A stretch of DNA of 64,000 bases from UBA4782 sp034429195 (GCA_034429195.1 DAOUGQ010000007.1:310001-374000), one strand, 5' to 3'. Counted from the stretch's first letter, positions 1 to 8,698 are shown. Notes: a model not told the origin generated them from the sequence alone. Translations and numbers: made by a program.

Positions 1-498
1 TTCAACTCCCATCAACTCTTCCTGCGAATGGCATTCGGGTAGTACTTTCATTGACTCTTTTAATTTTTGGGAAATACTTTTTAATGAATCTGCATCCAGC
101 AGCATGGCATGGTCACGCACAGCACGGTCAAGCACTTTTCGGCAATTGTATAGTTTGCCCATCAAGAAAGAGGATGAGATTAGAATGCTCTTTTCTCTGC
201 ATTCCGAATATGCATACTGGGTTTTTCTAAGCAGCACATTCCCTTTCACCTTTCCTGAAACACGTGCCAGGAACCTGCCATGAGGGGTTAAAAAGCACAA
301 CCCAATGTTTCTTTCTGCACAGATGCCCATCAGAGCCGGACTGGCACCCTGGTATCCAAAGCAAACTATATTTTCCAGATTGTGTAAAGGAAGCCGAACG
401 GTTACATTTTCCTCCTTTTTTATAACAATGGTTTCCCCCTCAAGTGAAAGATAAGCGTCTGGGAAAGTTACATACAGAACATTGAGGAGTTTTTTCAT
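1..498 (-). CDS. cas1: Cas1 integrase, type I-C (partial, 3' end outside window)
   Basis: Cas1 is the metal-dependent integrase that, with Cas2, inserts new spacers into the CRISPR array. The first 166 codons are visible (starting MKKLLNVLYVTFPDAYLSLE), covering the N-terminal beta domain and the start of the helical domain. The window ends at the motif LMGVE, whose Glu matches the first catalytic metal ligand of the family; the later His and Asp ligands lie outside. The ATG overlaps the cas4 stop codon by one base, so the two are translated together. cas2 and the array are expected beyond the left edge; this is inference from type I-C gene order. Confidence 0.9.
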   Translation of the reverse strand, partial: MKKLLNVLYVTFPDAYLSLEGETIVIKKEENVTVRLPLHNLENIVCFGYQGASPALMGICAERNIGLCFLTPHGRFLARVSGKVKGNVLLRKTQYAYSECREKSILISSSFLMGKLYNCRKVLDRAVRDHAMLLDADSLKSISQKLKESMKVLPECHSQEELMGVE

Positions 499-1169
499 CA
501 GCTTTCATCCAAGTACATTTGGATATATTTTGTGGCAGGGATGACATTTTCCTGCAGCTTAGGCAGGCAGATATCGTTGATTGAACAGGATTTACACGCT
601 TTGGAGGGTTTTACCTGTGGAGTGTATCCTTTTTCATAATAGGAGTGCATTTCCAGGGCGTACTTTTTCACCAGTGTTCTTAACATATCTGTCATGAGTA
701 TTTCTTCACGGCGACGGATTTCGAAGTAATAGAGGTATGCCGAAGAGATGTTCACGGCGAGCATCTCTTCAAGGCAGATGACCTGAGCACAGAGTTGTAC
801 CTCATCGCATTCATCCCATTTTGGTTTACCATGTTTATATTCCACTGGAACGGGTAAATACATGCCTTTACGATGAGGTAGCTGCACTCCCTCTGGTGAG
901 GGGATGAATTCGACGACATCACACCTGCCGATCAAACCCAATTTATACGAGGCGATCGGCATGGAACGGGTGATGATCACCCCATCTCTTACTTCAGAGA
1001 AGTAGGGATCATCAGCCCGTTCGTGCATCTGTTTTCCTTCTACAGTCAGGACGTTTTCCTTCCACTGGTCTTCTACATGGATAAGCGCCCATTGCCGTCT
1101 GCAGAACGCAAAATGCTGGATGCCAGAAAGTTGCAAGAGTTCTTCAGAAGAGTATTCGGATCTATTCAT
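498..1169 (-). CDS. cas4: Cas4 exonuclease, type I-C
   Basis: Cas4 is a RecB-like nuclease with an iron-sulfur cluster that trims prespacers and helps choose PAM-proximal ends together with Cas1-Cas2. The 223-residue protein has the expected four cysteines: Cys23 in FAFCRRQW and Cys192, Cys195 and Cys201 in ACKSCSINDIC. GRCDVVEF and VPVEYKHGK carry the Asp and the E-x-K of the nuclease core. Length is normal for the family. It lies 11 nt after cas7 and overlaps cas1 by one base. No strong ribosome binding site precedes the ATG, which fits coupling to cas7. Confidence 0.93.
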   Translation of the reverse strand: MNRSEYSSEELLQLSGIQHFAFCRRQWALIHVEDQWKENVLTVEGKQMHERADDPYFSEVRDGVIITRSMPIASYKLGLIGRCDVVEFIPSPEGVQLPHRKGMYLPVPVEYKHGKPKWDECDEVQLCAQVICLEEMLAVNISSAYLYYFEIRRREEILMTDMLRTLVKKYALEMHSYYEKGYTPQVKPSKACKSCSINDICLPKLQENVIPATKYIQMYLDES

Positions 1170-1180
1170 CCAAAAGAGTT

Positions 1181-2047
1181 TTATTCGCCATCGATCACTT
1201 CACATGCAAGACCTGGTAATGTATTCAGAACTATATCGTAATCTTCTATACCTTTGGGCTCATCAATACCAGGCTTGACAGCGATCTGCAATAGCCGGTG
1301 TACTTTAGCTGAGGAATACTGTCCATTTGGATTATTATGTTTCCACCAATATAGTTTGTTAACTTCCATGCTACCTTCTGGGCGTGCCGATGAAGCATCA
1401 TTACGGAACAGGGTTTTCAACGCTTCCTTGATATCTTCTGCATCTTCATCAGAGAAGCCCGTGTTCGAAGCAAGGTGTGGATTCATGCTACCATAAAATA
1501 CATATACCCCATGGTCTACACGATGCTTCATCCCCATCGTGTCCGAAGCCTTTTTCGTGCCATCGCCTTCACCGCTTACGCTCTTGGTGATCTGAATACT
1601 GGAAACACGATCGAGTACTGGAACCACTGAAAATGCGGGGTGAAGCGAAACAGGACCACGAATACCGATAGAAACACCAGAAGCATTGCCCGCTCCTCCG
1701 CTGAATGCAAAAACCTGTCCAAAAGCGCGCACATCTACCCATGTTGCACAGGCTGCAGTACGAAATGTGTTTTCATATTTTCTCTGCTCAGCGCTTAAAA
1801 CTCCTTCTGCGCGGGAACGAAGGCTTGGATAATCATCTACCCTCTTATCATCGGATTGAACAAAGATAGCTTTCTTCATATCCATCAGCCGGTTTCGAAT
1901 TTTTCGCTTTAAAGCAACATCAGAAATTTCACCATTTCCATCGTAGTCATACCGGGGGCGGTTGCCATTCAACGGATCACCATTGGGATTGGCATGTTTT
2001 ACTGAAATGATCACTGCAAAATCTATTTTATTCGTTAGAGTAGTCAT
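1181..2047 (-). CDS. cas7: Cas7c (Csd2) Cascade backbone subunit
   Basis: Cas7 polymerises along the crRNA spacer to form the backbone of the type I-C Cascade complex. The N-terminus (NKIDFAVIISVKHANPNGDP, then LNGNRPRYDYDGNGEISDVA) is the signature of the Csd2 family, and about 290 residues is the usual size. I chose the ATG at 2047 (288 aa) because AAAGGG lies 10 nt before it. An in-frame ATG at 2056 almost touches that Shine-Dalgarno sequence and would only add three residues. It sits between cas8c and cas4 in the same operon. Confidence 0.93.
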   Translation of the reverse strand: MTTLTNKIDFAVIISVKHANPNGDPLNGNRPRYDYDGNGEISDVALKRKIRNRLMDMKKAIFVQSDDKRVDDYPSLRSRAEGVLSAEQRKYENTFRTAACATWVDVRAFGQVFAFSGGAGNASGVSIGIRGPVSLHPAFSVVPVLDRVSSIQITKSVSGEGDGTKKASDTMGMKHRVDHGVYVFYGSMNPHLASNTGFSDEDAEDIKEALKTLFRNDASSARPEGSMEVNKLYWWKHNNPNGQYSSAKVHRLLQIAVKPGIDEPKGIEDYDIVLNTLPGLACEVIDGE

Positions 2048-2079
2048 TATGTTCATTCCCTTTCTATTCGAATTTTTTG

Positions 2080-2478
2080 TTATTCCAAATTTTCATGGTT
2101 ATTTTCGTGCTCTTCAGATAATAAATTATCTTTCTTCTCAGTCAGCTTCTGTCGCTGGCAGTAATACCCAAGGAGGTATTCTCCAGTAAGAGCTTTATTG
2201 CTGATGAAGTCAGCTGGATCGAATAAGCTTTCAACTTGAGCGATCAGGTTTTTGTAATAATGAGCACCCCCTAATCGAAGAATGGAAGGCGCAAGTGAAT
2301 CATGGATCTGTTTCCAGGTGCGGAAAGGACTCTGAGAGAACTGTTGCATATACCGTGCAGCATTGGTGGCACGTTTTTGTTCATTTTTATAAAGTGCCCT
2401 TTCTTCAAGAATATCCGCAATAGCAAGAAGCCTTCCATAGAGGTAGTCACGAGAATTTCTGGTTTCATCCAATGGCAT
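2080..2478 (-). CDS. cas11c: Cas11c small subunit, internal start within cas8c
   Basis: Type I-C systems are known to make a small Cascade subunit, Cas11c, by translating the 3' end of cas8c from an internal start. Here the in-frame ATG at 2478 (MPLDETRNSRDYLYGRLLAI) is preceded by AAAGGAGAG, with AAGGAG at 2488-2493 and 9 nt of spacing. That is one of the best ribosome binding sites in the operon. The product would be 132 aa, mostly helical, in the size range of Cas11. The sequence shows the site directly; that it is used is inferred from characterised type I-C systems. Confidence 0.8.
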   Translation of the reverse strand: MPLDETRNSRDYLYGRLLAIADILEERALYKNEQKRATNAARYMQQFSQSPFRTWKQIHDSLAPSILRLGGAHYYKNLIAQVESLFDPADFISNKALTGEYLLGYYCQRQKLTEKKDNLLSEEHENNHENLE

Positions 2479-4011
2479 GTTAAAACTCTCCTTTCTTTCT
2501 TTATATTTTTTAAACAAAGCACAGGCTATACTGAGTGTTTTTTCCCAATCCCAGTTATTCAATCCAATTCGGTTCGATGCTCTTCGGACTGTTGATTCAA
2601 CAAGATCACGGGGGATGGGCAGACCATCCACAATACAAGGAAGCAGGCGGGAAATCGTAGCTTTTCGGAGCTTATCATCCACGCGAATTCCATAGGCAGC
2701 TTCTGCGATGTCAGTTGGGGCAGGTGCACCAATGAATGGAACGATCTGTCTTTTACCACTTTCACTATCCTGAACTTCTCGATAACGATGTAGCCATGCA
2801 CATGTTGCGTGCCAGGTTTCAATTCTTTTCAGAAAATCTGGTCCTGATAGTTCGTTATAGTAGGTAATGGACATGCGACCTGGCGTTGCTGAATCCAATG
2901 CTATGACAGTGATCTTTTCTCTTATATCCATTTTCCTGCCATACCCAGCAATTCTGTTCTTCAGTTGCACAGCAGTTTCTTGCGCCGTATAGGATTGAAA
3001 ATCCTCATCAGAAGGAATATCGCCAAATAACAGTGTGATCGGATCATCGGTAGGCTGTGGGACTGGAGCGCCTGATAACGCCCAGGCAACAATAGCAAGA
3101 TCTCCTTTTACATATCCTTGTCGGCTAATTAACCAAGAAAGCACATAATGAGCTTTTTGAGAAACCTCAAGGCCAACCTTGCAGGCTTGTTCATCACTAA
3201 TGAAACGTCCTCGAAAAGTATAACCGTTTGAATCATTGGCAGAAATGATTTTTGCCCCATCGCCTTCTCTGCGAATGTATTTGGGATGGTTTTTAGAGAT
3301 AATCTGATATTCTCCTGTAGCATAACAGAGAGATTTATCATTCCTATTCTTAAGATAAAAATCTATCCAACTTTTCCATAATGTTGGATCCATCCACACT
3401 CTGCTCTCAGAAATGCCAGGTTCTTCAACAATCCAACGGACAAATGCGTTTTCCTGGGGATCAACAACAGAAAAAATATCCTTCTGATTTTTGTCTCTAC
3501 TTACTTCTCCTTTATTTAAGAATTTTCCATCTTTTCCAACATAAAGAATCTGGTTTGCAATCAGGTCTTCGATCAATGCTTTTTTCTTAACATAATTCAA
3601 GACAGCTTGTGCTTTTGGATGAGCGTATGGTGACATGCACCACATAGAAAGTATTTCAATGTAATCATTATAGGGTTGCTCTGGAGAAAAACCAGACGTC
3701 ACCTTGCCGCCATGATTGGTAAAATCTCCTGCTACATACTGAAGCTTATCGCAAAGAGGGTGATTTTCTGGACGACTTCCACTTCTGCTGCCTGAACCTT
3801 CAGTACAGGGAATAATTGTAGTCGAGTTGGCTTTCTCAGTAATCACGCTTGCCCGTCTGAAGTTACCCTTGTGATCTATTACAATTTCGATATGAGCCTG
3901 CGTAGTAATATGGCATATAGGTAGTAAAGGTCTTTGTTTTTCTTTCCCCGAATAACCAATACTATCCTGGCAATTCTCATAGGTTTGATATAGGTTCTGG
4001 AGCCAACTCAT
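2080..4011 (-). CDS. cas8c: Cas8c (Csd1) large Cascade subunit
   Basis: Cas8c is the large subunit of type I-C Cascade; it recognises the PAM and helps recruit Cas3. The protein (643 aa) starts MSWLQNLYQTYE, the usual Csd1 beginning, and contains Csd1-like stretches such as AIVAWALSGAPVPQP and FLKRIETWHATCAWLH. The start at 4011 is one base after the cas5 stop and has GGAAGGAG 8 nt upstream; the longer open frame to 4059 overlaps cas5 and is rejected. The last 132 codons also carry a separate internal start (see cas11c). Confidence 0.93.
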   Translation of the reverse strand: MSWLQNLYQTYENCQDSIGYSGKEKQRPLLPICHITTQAHIEIVIDHKGNFRRASVITEKANSTTIIPCTEGSGSRSGSRPENHPLCDKLQYVAGDFTNHGGKVTSGFSPEQPYNDYIEILSMWCMSPYAHPKAQAVLNYVKKKALIEDLIANQILYVGKDGKFLNKGEVSRDKNQKDIFSVVDPQENAFVRWIVEEPGISESRVWMDPTLWKSWIDFYLKNRNDKSLCYATGEYQIISKNHPKYIRREGDGAKIISANDSNGYTFRGRFISDEQACKVGLEVSQKAHYVLSWLISRQGYVKGDLAIVAWALSGAPVPQPTDDPITLLFGDIPSDEDFQSYTAQETAVQLKNRIAGYGRKMDIREKITVIALDSATPGRMSITYYNELSGPDFLKRIETWHATCAWLHRYREVQDSESGKRQIVPFIGAPAPTDIAEAAYGIRVDDKLRKATISRLLPCIVDGLPIPRDLVESTVRRASNRIGLNNWDWEKTLSIACALFKKYKERKESFNMPLDETRNSRDYLYGRLLAIADILEERALYKNEQKRATNAARYMQQFSQSPFRTWKQIHDSLAPSILRLGGAHYYKNLIAQVESLFDPADFISNKALTGEYLLGYYCQRQKLTEKKDNLLSEEHENNHENLE

Positions 4012-4012
4012 C

Positions 4013-4741
4013 TTACACCACTCCTTCCTTATATCCTTCGAGAAGACCTTTTTCCTCAAGTCCGCTGGAAAGAATTGGCTTCGCTTTCATCATCCTCACA
4101 AAATTACGTGTGATGGATTTATCCTCTGGAGGTGGAAATTCAACTACCCCTTTGATCATTTTTGGGTGCCAAAAGCGAGCCCAAAACTCACCATCCTTCA
4201 CCTCGTCTGGATAATCAAAACCATGAAACATCAGCCCAAAGGACAGCTCATCTGGATAATTGTCATAAAAACCTATACCTTCTCCGAAAACGCAGGGCTC
4301 AACATAACCCTGACATTCGCGTGTACCAAGAAAAATGTCTCTCCGTCCTCCCCTCTCTATCATGCGTTTAGCAACAAAGTAATGTTTATTCTCGTTTTGG
4401 TCTGCAGCCATATCTTTCCTTTGACAATTCCAGATAAAATGTGCCTGAACCTGATATTCAACATCAGAAAGATAGGTATAGATTGAGAGATCATTGCTAT
4501 TGGTATGATATTTAATCGGTCTGATACTGCGAGATTGCGTTTTGATGGGTTTCATCACCCTGACCTTGTCAATCACCCAGATGATCGTTGGCTTCCAGTA
4601 GACCGAACTCAGAATCCCTTTCAGTGCTTCATATGTGGGAATCTGATATGAATACTTCTCACCTCCTATCTTTGTTATGGGGTCGGTAAACAACGCATAC
4701 TTTCCCCACACTTTGAATTCCACAATATTCTTATTTTGCAT
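4013..4741 (-). CDS. cas5: Cas5c (Cas5d) pre-crRNA endonuclease
   Basis: In type I-C, Cas5c replaces Cas6: it cuts pre-crRNA within the repeat and stays bound to the 5' handle. The 242-residue protein starts MQNKNIVEFKVWGKYALFTD, typical of the family. Tyr48 (SSVYW) and Lys119-His120 (ENKHYF) fall within two or three residues of the catalytic Tyr46, Lys116 and His117 described for Bacillus halodurans Cas5d, so processing activity is expected. I chose the ATG at 4741 because GGAGG lies 6 nt upstream; the open frame back to 4765 would run into cas3. Confidence 0.92.
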   Translation of the reverse strand: MQNKNIVEFKVWGKYALFTDPITKIGGEKYSYQIPTYEALKGILSSVYWKPTIIWVIDKVRVMKPIKTQSRSIRPIKYHTNSNDLSIYTYLSDVEYQVQAHFIWNCQRKDMAADQNENKHYFVAKRMIERGGRRDIFLGTRECQGYVEPCVFGEGIGFYDNYPDELSFGLMFHGFDYPDEVKDGEFWARFWHPKMIKGVVEFPPPEDKSITRNFVRMMKAKPILSSGLEEKGLLEGYKEGVV

Positions 4742-4751
4742 TGAGACCTCC

Positions 4752-7241
4752 TTAAGAAAACTCACATGTCACATCATTTGCATTCTCAGTATTTAATCCA
4801 AATTTTTCATCGTAACAATTTTTCTTGAGATAGAAAATACCTGCACCTTTCTGAACTTCAGAGATAGCACCTGAATCCACAAGCTTTTGAAATACATAAG
4901 GGAAAAGGTTAACAGAATATTTTTGTGCTCGCCGGAGTAATCGGTACTGCTTATCAAGCTCAGATGTACTGCATAATTCATTCACAATATCTTCCCCTTC
5001 TCTTCCATAGTAAACCACTACACCACGTGTCGGAGAATCAATCACACGGAAGGATTCAGCCGCACTTTGAAATGCCTGTGGAAAACAAATATCGGGGGCG
5101 GTTTCATAAATGGCTTTGTATTTTTTTACAGAAAGAGTATTCTGCGAAAGGACATTGACTAAATCATCATCCCTGCCCATAGGTGAATTAACACTTACTT
5201 TGTATCGCATTTCTCCCCTACGGACGTGATAATAGTATTGGTAATATGCCGCCATCGCATCAAGCCCGATCAGATCATTTTCAAAAAGGCCTGGTTCATT
5301 TATAAAATCATCTAAAACGCGCTCTGCTTGTTGTGAACCAATTACAATAGGTTGCAATCTTTCGATGTTTTGTTCTATTGGATTTATGATTAAAACATTT
5401 CCAAACCCTGCCTGCATTCCATTCCGGTTACATCTCCCTGCAGATTGAGCGATTGAATCTAATCCTGCCAGATAACGGATTACTGCGCCAAAATCAATAT
5501 CCACGCCTGCTTCAATAAGCTGCGTACTGATGCAAATTACGCGCTGCTGTTTAGAAAGTTTTTCTTTAACTTCATTTAATACATTCAAGCGATGCGCTGG
5601 ACACATATTAGTACTCAGATGGTAGAGGTTCAGATCTTCCATTTTCCTGTTTTCAATGGTTTGGTACAATGAGCGAGCAGATTTTTTTGTATTAACAACG
5701 ACCAATACACTTCCTTTACACTTAAGTTGTTGTTCTGCCAGGCTAGCTACTTCTTCATCATTCCATCCACCGACTTTACGATTGTCAAAAACCTCTACCC
5801 GTTTTAACTTCTTGTAAAGTTCTTTTTCATTCTGGATAATCCGTTGGTCGGCCTGAATAGTCAGTGAATGGTAAGCAGAATCAAGCTTATCAAGAGGTGG
5901 TTGTGTTGCAGTGCAGAGAACGACCGTGGCACCGCAGGTTTCGACAAGAAAACGTAAAGCGCTATTCAACATATAAATCGTGTTAATGGGCAACGTCTGC
6001 ACCTCATCCAAAATAATGACTGAGTTAGCCAGTTGATGCATCCGCCTGGCGCCTCTGGTCCTTGCCCCAAATAGAGCTTCAAGAAATTGAACCTGGGTTG
6101 TCAGCACAATCGGTGCGTCCCAATTCTGTGCCAGGATGCTTTGTCGGTATGTTTCCTCCTCGGGTGTTAGATTGGAATGATGCTCCAGAACAACCTTATC
6201 CAGATACTTCCCCTTTTCGTCCTTATCTTCCAAGATCTTTCTGATCTCGTCAGCATTCTGGTCAATGATGGATGTGTATGGAACGATGTAAAAAACTCTT
6301 TCCATGCCATGCTTTGCAGCATGATGAAGAGCAAAACGCAAACTTGCCAGTGTCTTCCCCCCACCAGTAGGTACGGTAAGCTGATAAATCCCTTTAGGCT
6401 TCGAAGCAAAAGTAAAACAGGCTTGAGATACCTGCGCCCGTATAGCATCCACCTCGTTTTTGTTGGCTTTCCTATCGAATTCTGCGATTTTGGTGTTCAA
6501 TCGTTCGATTAAGGTTTCCCACGGGTGGTATTGTCCATAATTTCGGATTTCAGAATTACCTGGTGTTTCAAAATCTGCAGTGTCAATACGATCTGCATCT
6601 ATCAGGCAACTTAATAAGAACCGGATTAGTAAACCAACTTTAAAGATGGCAGTTTCCTGAGAATCTTTATTTGCAGCACAAAGGTCTTTAAACCTTTTAA
6701 AAACTTGATCAATAACTTCTTGCGAAAGGTATCTCTCAAGGTCTGTTTCTAAATTTTCCAATTTACTGGCTGCTTCCATCTTGTGAGTGTATTCTTCTGT
6801 CCTATCCATTCGTCTTTGAAAATTATTTTCACCCTCTGGTGAAATACAGTCTATCAACCCGGAATGGTGTGAAGCTATGCATAAAGCCATCACCTGGGCG
6901 CATATTTTTTCTTTTGAACCTTTCTTCCATAACCTGTCAAAGATGATTTGGGCTCCAGCAGTGGAATGATCAATCCTTCCTCTCATTTGTTCTGGATCAA
7001 TATATCTGGGATCATCCGGTTGTATTTGCTTTTCTCCTGAGAGAAGGTAATTCTGGAATAATTGGCTTGCTTTGCCAAAATCATGAAGCAAGCCAAGGAA
7101 TTCACCTGTTTCTTTCATACCCACTTTATCGGCGAATTGCCCCGACCATTGAGAAACACCTTTCAGATGTTCCAATAGAGCTTGAGGTGTTTTATCATTT
7201 TTACGAAAATGCGCAATTAGCTGAAAATCTTGTTCATTCAT
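4752..7241 (-). CDS. cas3: Cas3 helicase-nuclease
   Basis: Cas3 is the effector that unwinds and degrades target DNA after Cascade binding. From the start MNEQDFQLIAHFRKN (829 aa) the HD nuclease domain comes first, with His53-Asp54 (GLLHDFGKA), DHSTAGA and ASHHSGLID. The SF2 helicase follows, with Walker A VPTGGGKT near residue 287, the Walker B variant ILDEVQTLP near 410, CTATQPPL, and motif VI AGRCNRNG. The ATG at 7241 overlaps the stop codon of the WYL regulator (ATGA). The longer open frame to 7331 reads backwards into that gene and has a low-complexity N-terminus, so it is rejected. Confidence 0.94.
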   Translation of the reverse strand: MNEQDFQLIAHFRKNDKTPQALLEHLKGVSQWSGQFADKVGMKETGEFLGLLHDFGKASQLFQNYLLSGEKQIQPDDPRYIDPEQMRGRIDHSTAGAQIIFDRLWKKGSKEKICAQVMALCIASHHSGLIDCISPEGENNFQRRMDRTEEYTHKMEAASKLENLETDLERYLSQEVIDQVFKRFKDLCAANKDSQETAIFKVGLLIRFLLSCLIDADRIDTADFETPGNSEIRNYGQYHPWETLIERLNTKIAEFDRKANKNEVDAIRAQVSQACFTFASKPKGIYQLTVPTGGGKTLASLRFALHHAAKHGMERVFYIVPYTSIIDQNADEIRKILEDKDEKGKYLDKVVLEHHSNLTPEEETYRQSILAQNWDAPIVLTTQVQFLEALFGARTRGARRMHQLANSVIILDEVQTLPINTIYMLNSALRFLVETCGATVVLCTATQPPLDKLDSAYHSLTIQADQRIIQNEKELYKKLKRVEVFDNRKVGGWNDEEVASLAEQQLKCKGSVLVVVNTKKSARSLYQTIENRKMEDLNLYHLSTNMCPAHRLNVLNEVKEKLSKQQRVICISTQLIEAGVDIDFGAVIRYLAGLDSIAQSAGRCNRNGMQAGFGNVLIINPIEQNIERLQPIVIGSQQAERVLDDFINEPGLFENDLIGLDAMAAYYQYYYHVRRGEMRYKVSVNSPMGRDDDLVNVLSQNTLSVKKYKAIYETAPDICFPQAFQSAAESFRVIDSPTRGVVVYYGREGEDIVNELCSTSELDKQYRLLRRAQKYSVNLFPYVFQKLVDSGAISEVQKGAGIFYLKKNCYDEKFGLNTENANDVTCEFS

Positions 7242-8215
7242 ATCCCATACCTCTCCGCCAGTTTCTTTACTTCTTCGATCAGTCCCAGCCGCACGTTGTC
7301 GGGTTCGAGTACTTCCACATCCGCACCCCAACCCCGGATCCAGGGGAGCATTTCCTGTGGTTCAGCGATCCAGGCTCGCCATAGCAAGCTGCCGTCTTCC
7401 AGTTCGACAACCTGCTCTGAACGATGCCAGCGCGTTTCCCTCACCCTTCGTGCCACCCGCTGCTGAAATTTTAATATCACTTCAATTGGGTCTTTATCGG
7501 TATACCAGATCCCCCAGGCGTCTTTCAATAATTCTTCAGGATTGAATGATTCGGGAATCTCATAGGGTTCTTTTGTCATCTCAATCCGTTCAATCCGCTC
7601 TACCTTGAACGTATGTAACGCATCCGGCGGACTGGACCAGCCTATTGTGTGAATGGACTGCCCGATCGCATACGGTTCAATAAAATATGGCGTAAAATCA
7701 TATTCTTTTAGCTCGCCATTTTCAGGGCGATACCATAGATGAACATGACATTGAAGCGACCATGCTTGCGTGATCATTTCCAATGATCGCAAAAAGTTGG
7801 GGTCCTGCCCCCGGGTGGGGTCATCCATCGCGTCAGCAGATTGCTGCAGGTGCAGGCTAATCCGTGGAGCAAGCCTCTCTAATGCGCTACCCAGTTTACG
7901 CAATGCTGAAGCCGCATGTGGATTCTGTTTATCCATGCGGGTTGCCAATAAACGAGTAGCCAGGTGAACCGCCATAGCCTCATCAAGGGTAAAACGCACA
8001 TTCACCAGGTATGCCTGCCGGTCAACCTTCCATTTTTTCTGGTCAAGATCATCGATATAGATATGGCCAGGCAGGTTTGGAATGTACCGGTTGATGGTCG
8101 AACGGTGTACGTTCAATCTTCTTGCAATGTCAGCCTGACTCAACCCCTCAGGATGAGCTAAAAGCATTTGCTCAATTTCTGATAACCGGTCTGATTTCCT
8201 TTCGGAAGGATTCAT
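7238..8215 (-). CDS. WYL-domain transcriptional regulator of the cas operon
   Basis: This is a 325-residue DNA-binding protein with an N-terminal winged helix (about residues 9-60; QADIARRLNVHRSTINRYI is the helix-turn-helix). A WYL domain (about 150-220; HVHLWYRPENGELKEYDFTP) and a C-terminal extension (about 240-325) follow. WYL domains are thought to sense nucleic-acid or nucleotide ligands, and WYL proteins regulate several CRISPR-Cas systems. It is the first gene of the operon and overlaps cas3 by 4 nt (ATGA), so both are made from one transcript. The start has AGAGAGG 4 nt upstream. Autoregulation, and whether it represses or activates, is inference. Confidence 0.88.
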   Translation of the reverse strand: MNPSERKSDRLSEIEQMLLAHPEGLSQADIARRLNVHRSTINRYIPNLPGHIYIDDLDQKKWKVDRQAYLVNVRFTLDEAMAVHLATRLLATRMDKQNPHAASALRKLGSALERLAPRISLHLQQSADAMDDPTRGQDPNFLRSLEMITQAWSLQCHVHLWYRPENGELKEYDFTPYFIEPYAIGQSIHTIGWSSPPDALHTFKVERIERIEMTKEPYEIPESFNPEELLKDAWGIWYTDKDPIEVILKFQQRVARRVRETRWHRSEQVVELEDGSLLWRAWIAEPQEMLPWIRGWGADVEVLEPDNVRLGLIEEVKKLAERYGI

Positions 8216-8284
8216 AAATCCTCTCTAATAGATGCGTAATGGTGTGTCTTGTATCCGTGTTAAAGAAGAAGTTGATTAAAATAT

Positions 8285-8333
8285 TGTTGCAATAAACAAA
8301 TAATATCCCTTTGATGTTGCAGGTTAAGCAACA
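8285..8333. promoter_or_regulatory. Candidate operator of three TGTTGC half-sites
   Basis: TGTTGC occurs at 8285-8290 and again at 8315-8320, exactly 30 bp apart, and its inverse GCAACA at 8328-8333. The last two form a perfect 6-bp inverted repeat with a 7-bp spacer (TGTTGC-aggttaa-GCAACA). The cluster lies 70-118 bp upstream of the WYL regulator start, where an operator for the cas operon would sit. The symmetry is visible; binding by the WYL protein is inference. Confidence 0.4.
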
Positions 8334-8479
8334 AAATTGTCAGAAATTTTTATTCATTAAACTAAGAATGTGCTTAACAATAACGTCCCACCTGCGGTTT
8401 TTTGTAATGAAAGAAATTGATGCAATAACTATACTACTATTTCACAGTGAATAAATAGATTTTTTACAGATTATTTCGC

Positions 8480-8508
8480 TTGCGATTCCATTTAATCCAT
8501 GCTATAAT
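8480..8508 (+). promoter_or_regulatory. Sigma-70-type promoter of rho
   Basis: TTGCGA, a 17-bp spacer and a perfect TATAAT preceded by TGC (extended -10) form a strong housekeeping promoter. Transcription would start near 8515, leaving about 184 nt of leader before rho. A hairpin CGAACC (8629-8634) / GGTTCG (8651-8656) lies in this leader. Long leaders are used for autogenous control of rho in other bacteria; whether this one acts so is unknown. Confidence 0.75.
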
Positions 8509-8698
8509 TTTTTTATCCCATAATAATTGAACTTTAGATTATCCGTAGAAAGCATTTAATGAATGGTGTCTATTGACGCCTTGAAATATTCTTCCCGAAA
8601 AACATGTTAATATCCAAAGCGCATGAACCGAACCAGATCTAGGGCGGCATGGTTCGAAATAAATATGAATTCATCCCAAATTGTGAGATTATGAAACT

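Larger units (their letters stand above)
8216..8698. other. 483-bp AT-rich divergent intergenic region (cas operon / rho)
   Basis: This is the only long non-coding stretch. It separates the minus-strand WYL-cas operon from plus-strand rho. It holds three TGTTGC half-sites on the cas side (8285-8333), a short palindrome TTCACAGTGAA at 8441-8451, a consensus-like promoter for rho (8480-8508) and a leader of roughly 180 nt before rho with a small hairpin (8629-8656). I see no ORF, no repeat array and no RNA gene that I recognise. Confidence 0.7.

Noticed and set aside
7242..7331. Extended Cas3 N-terminus
   Set aside because: The extra 30 codons lie inside the WYL regulator gene and read as low-complexity Gly/Arg/Thr; the ATGA overlap at 7238-7241 is the natural start.
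1..8215. A wider defence island around the cas genes
   Set aside because: Besides cas genes and the WYL regulator no toxin, restriction, retron or other defence gene is seen; to the right lies rho. The left side is outside the window.
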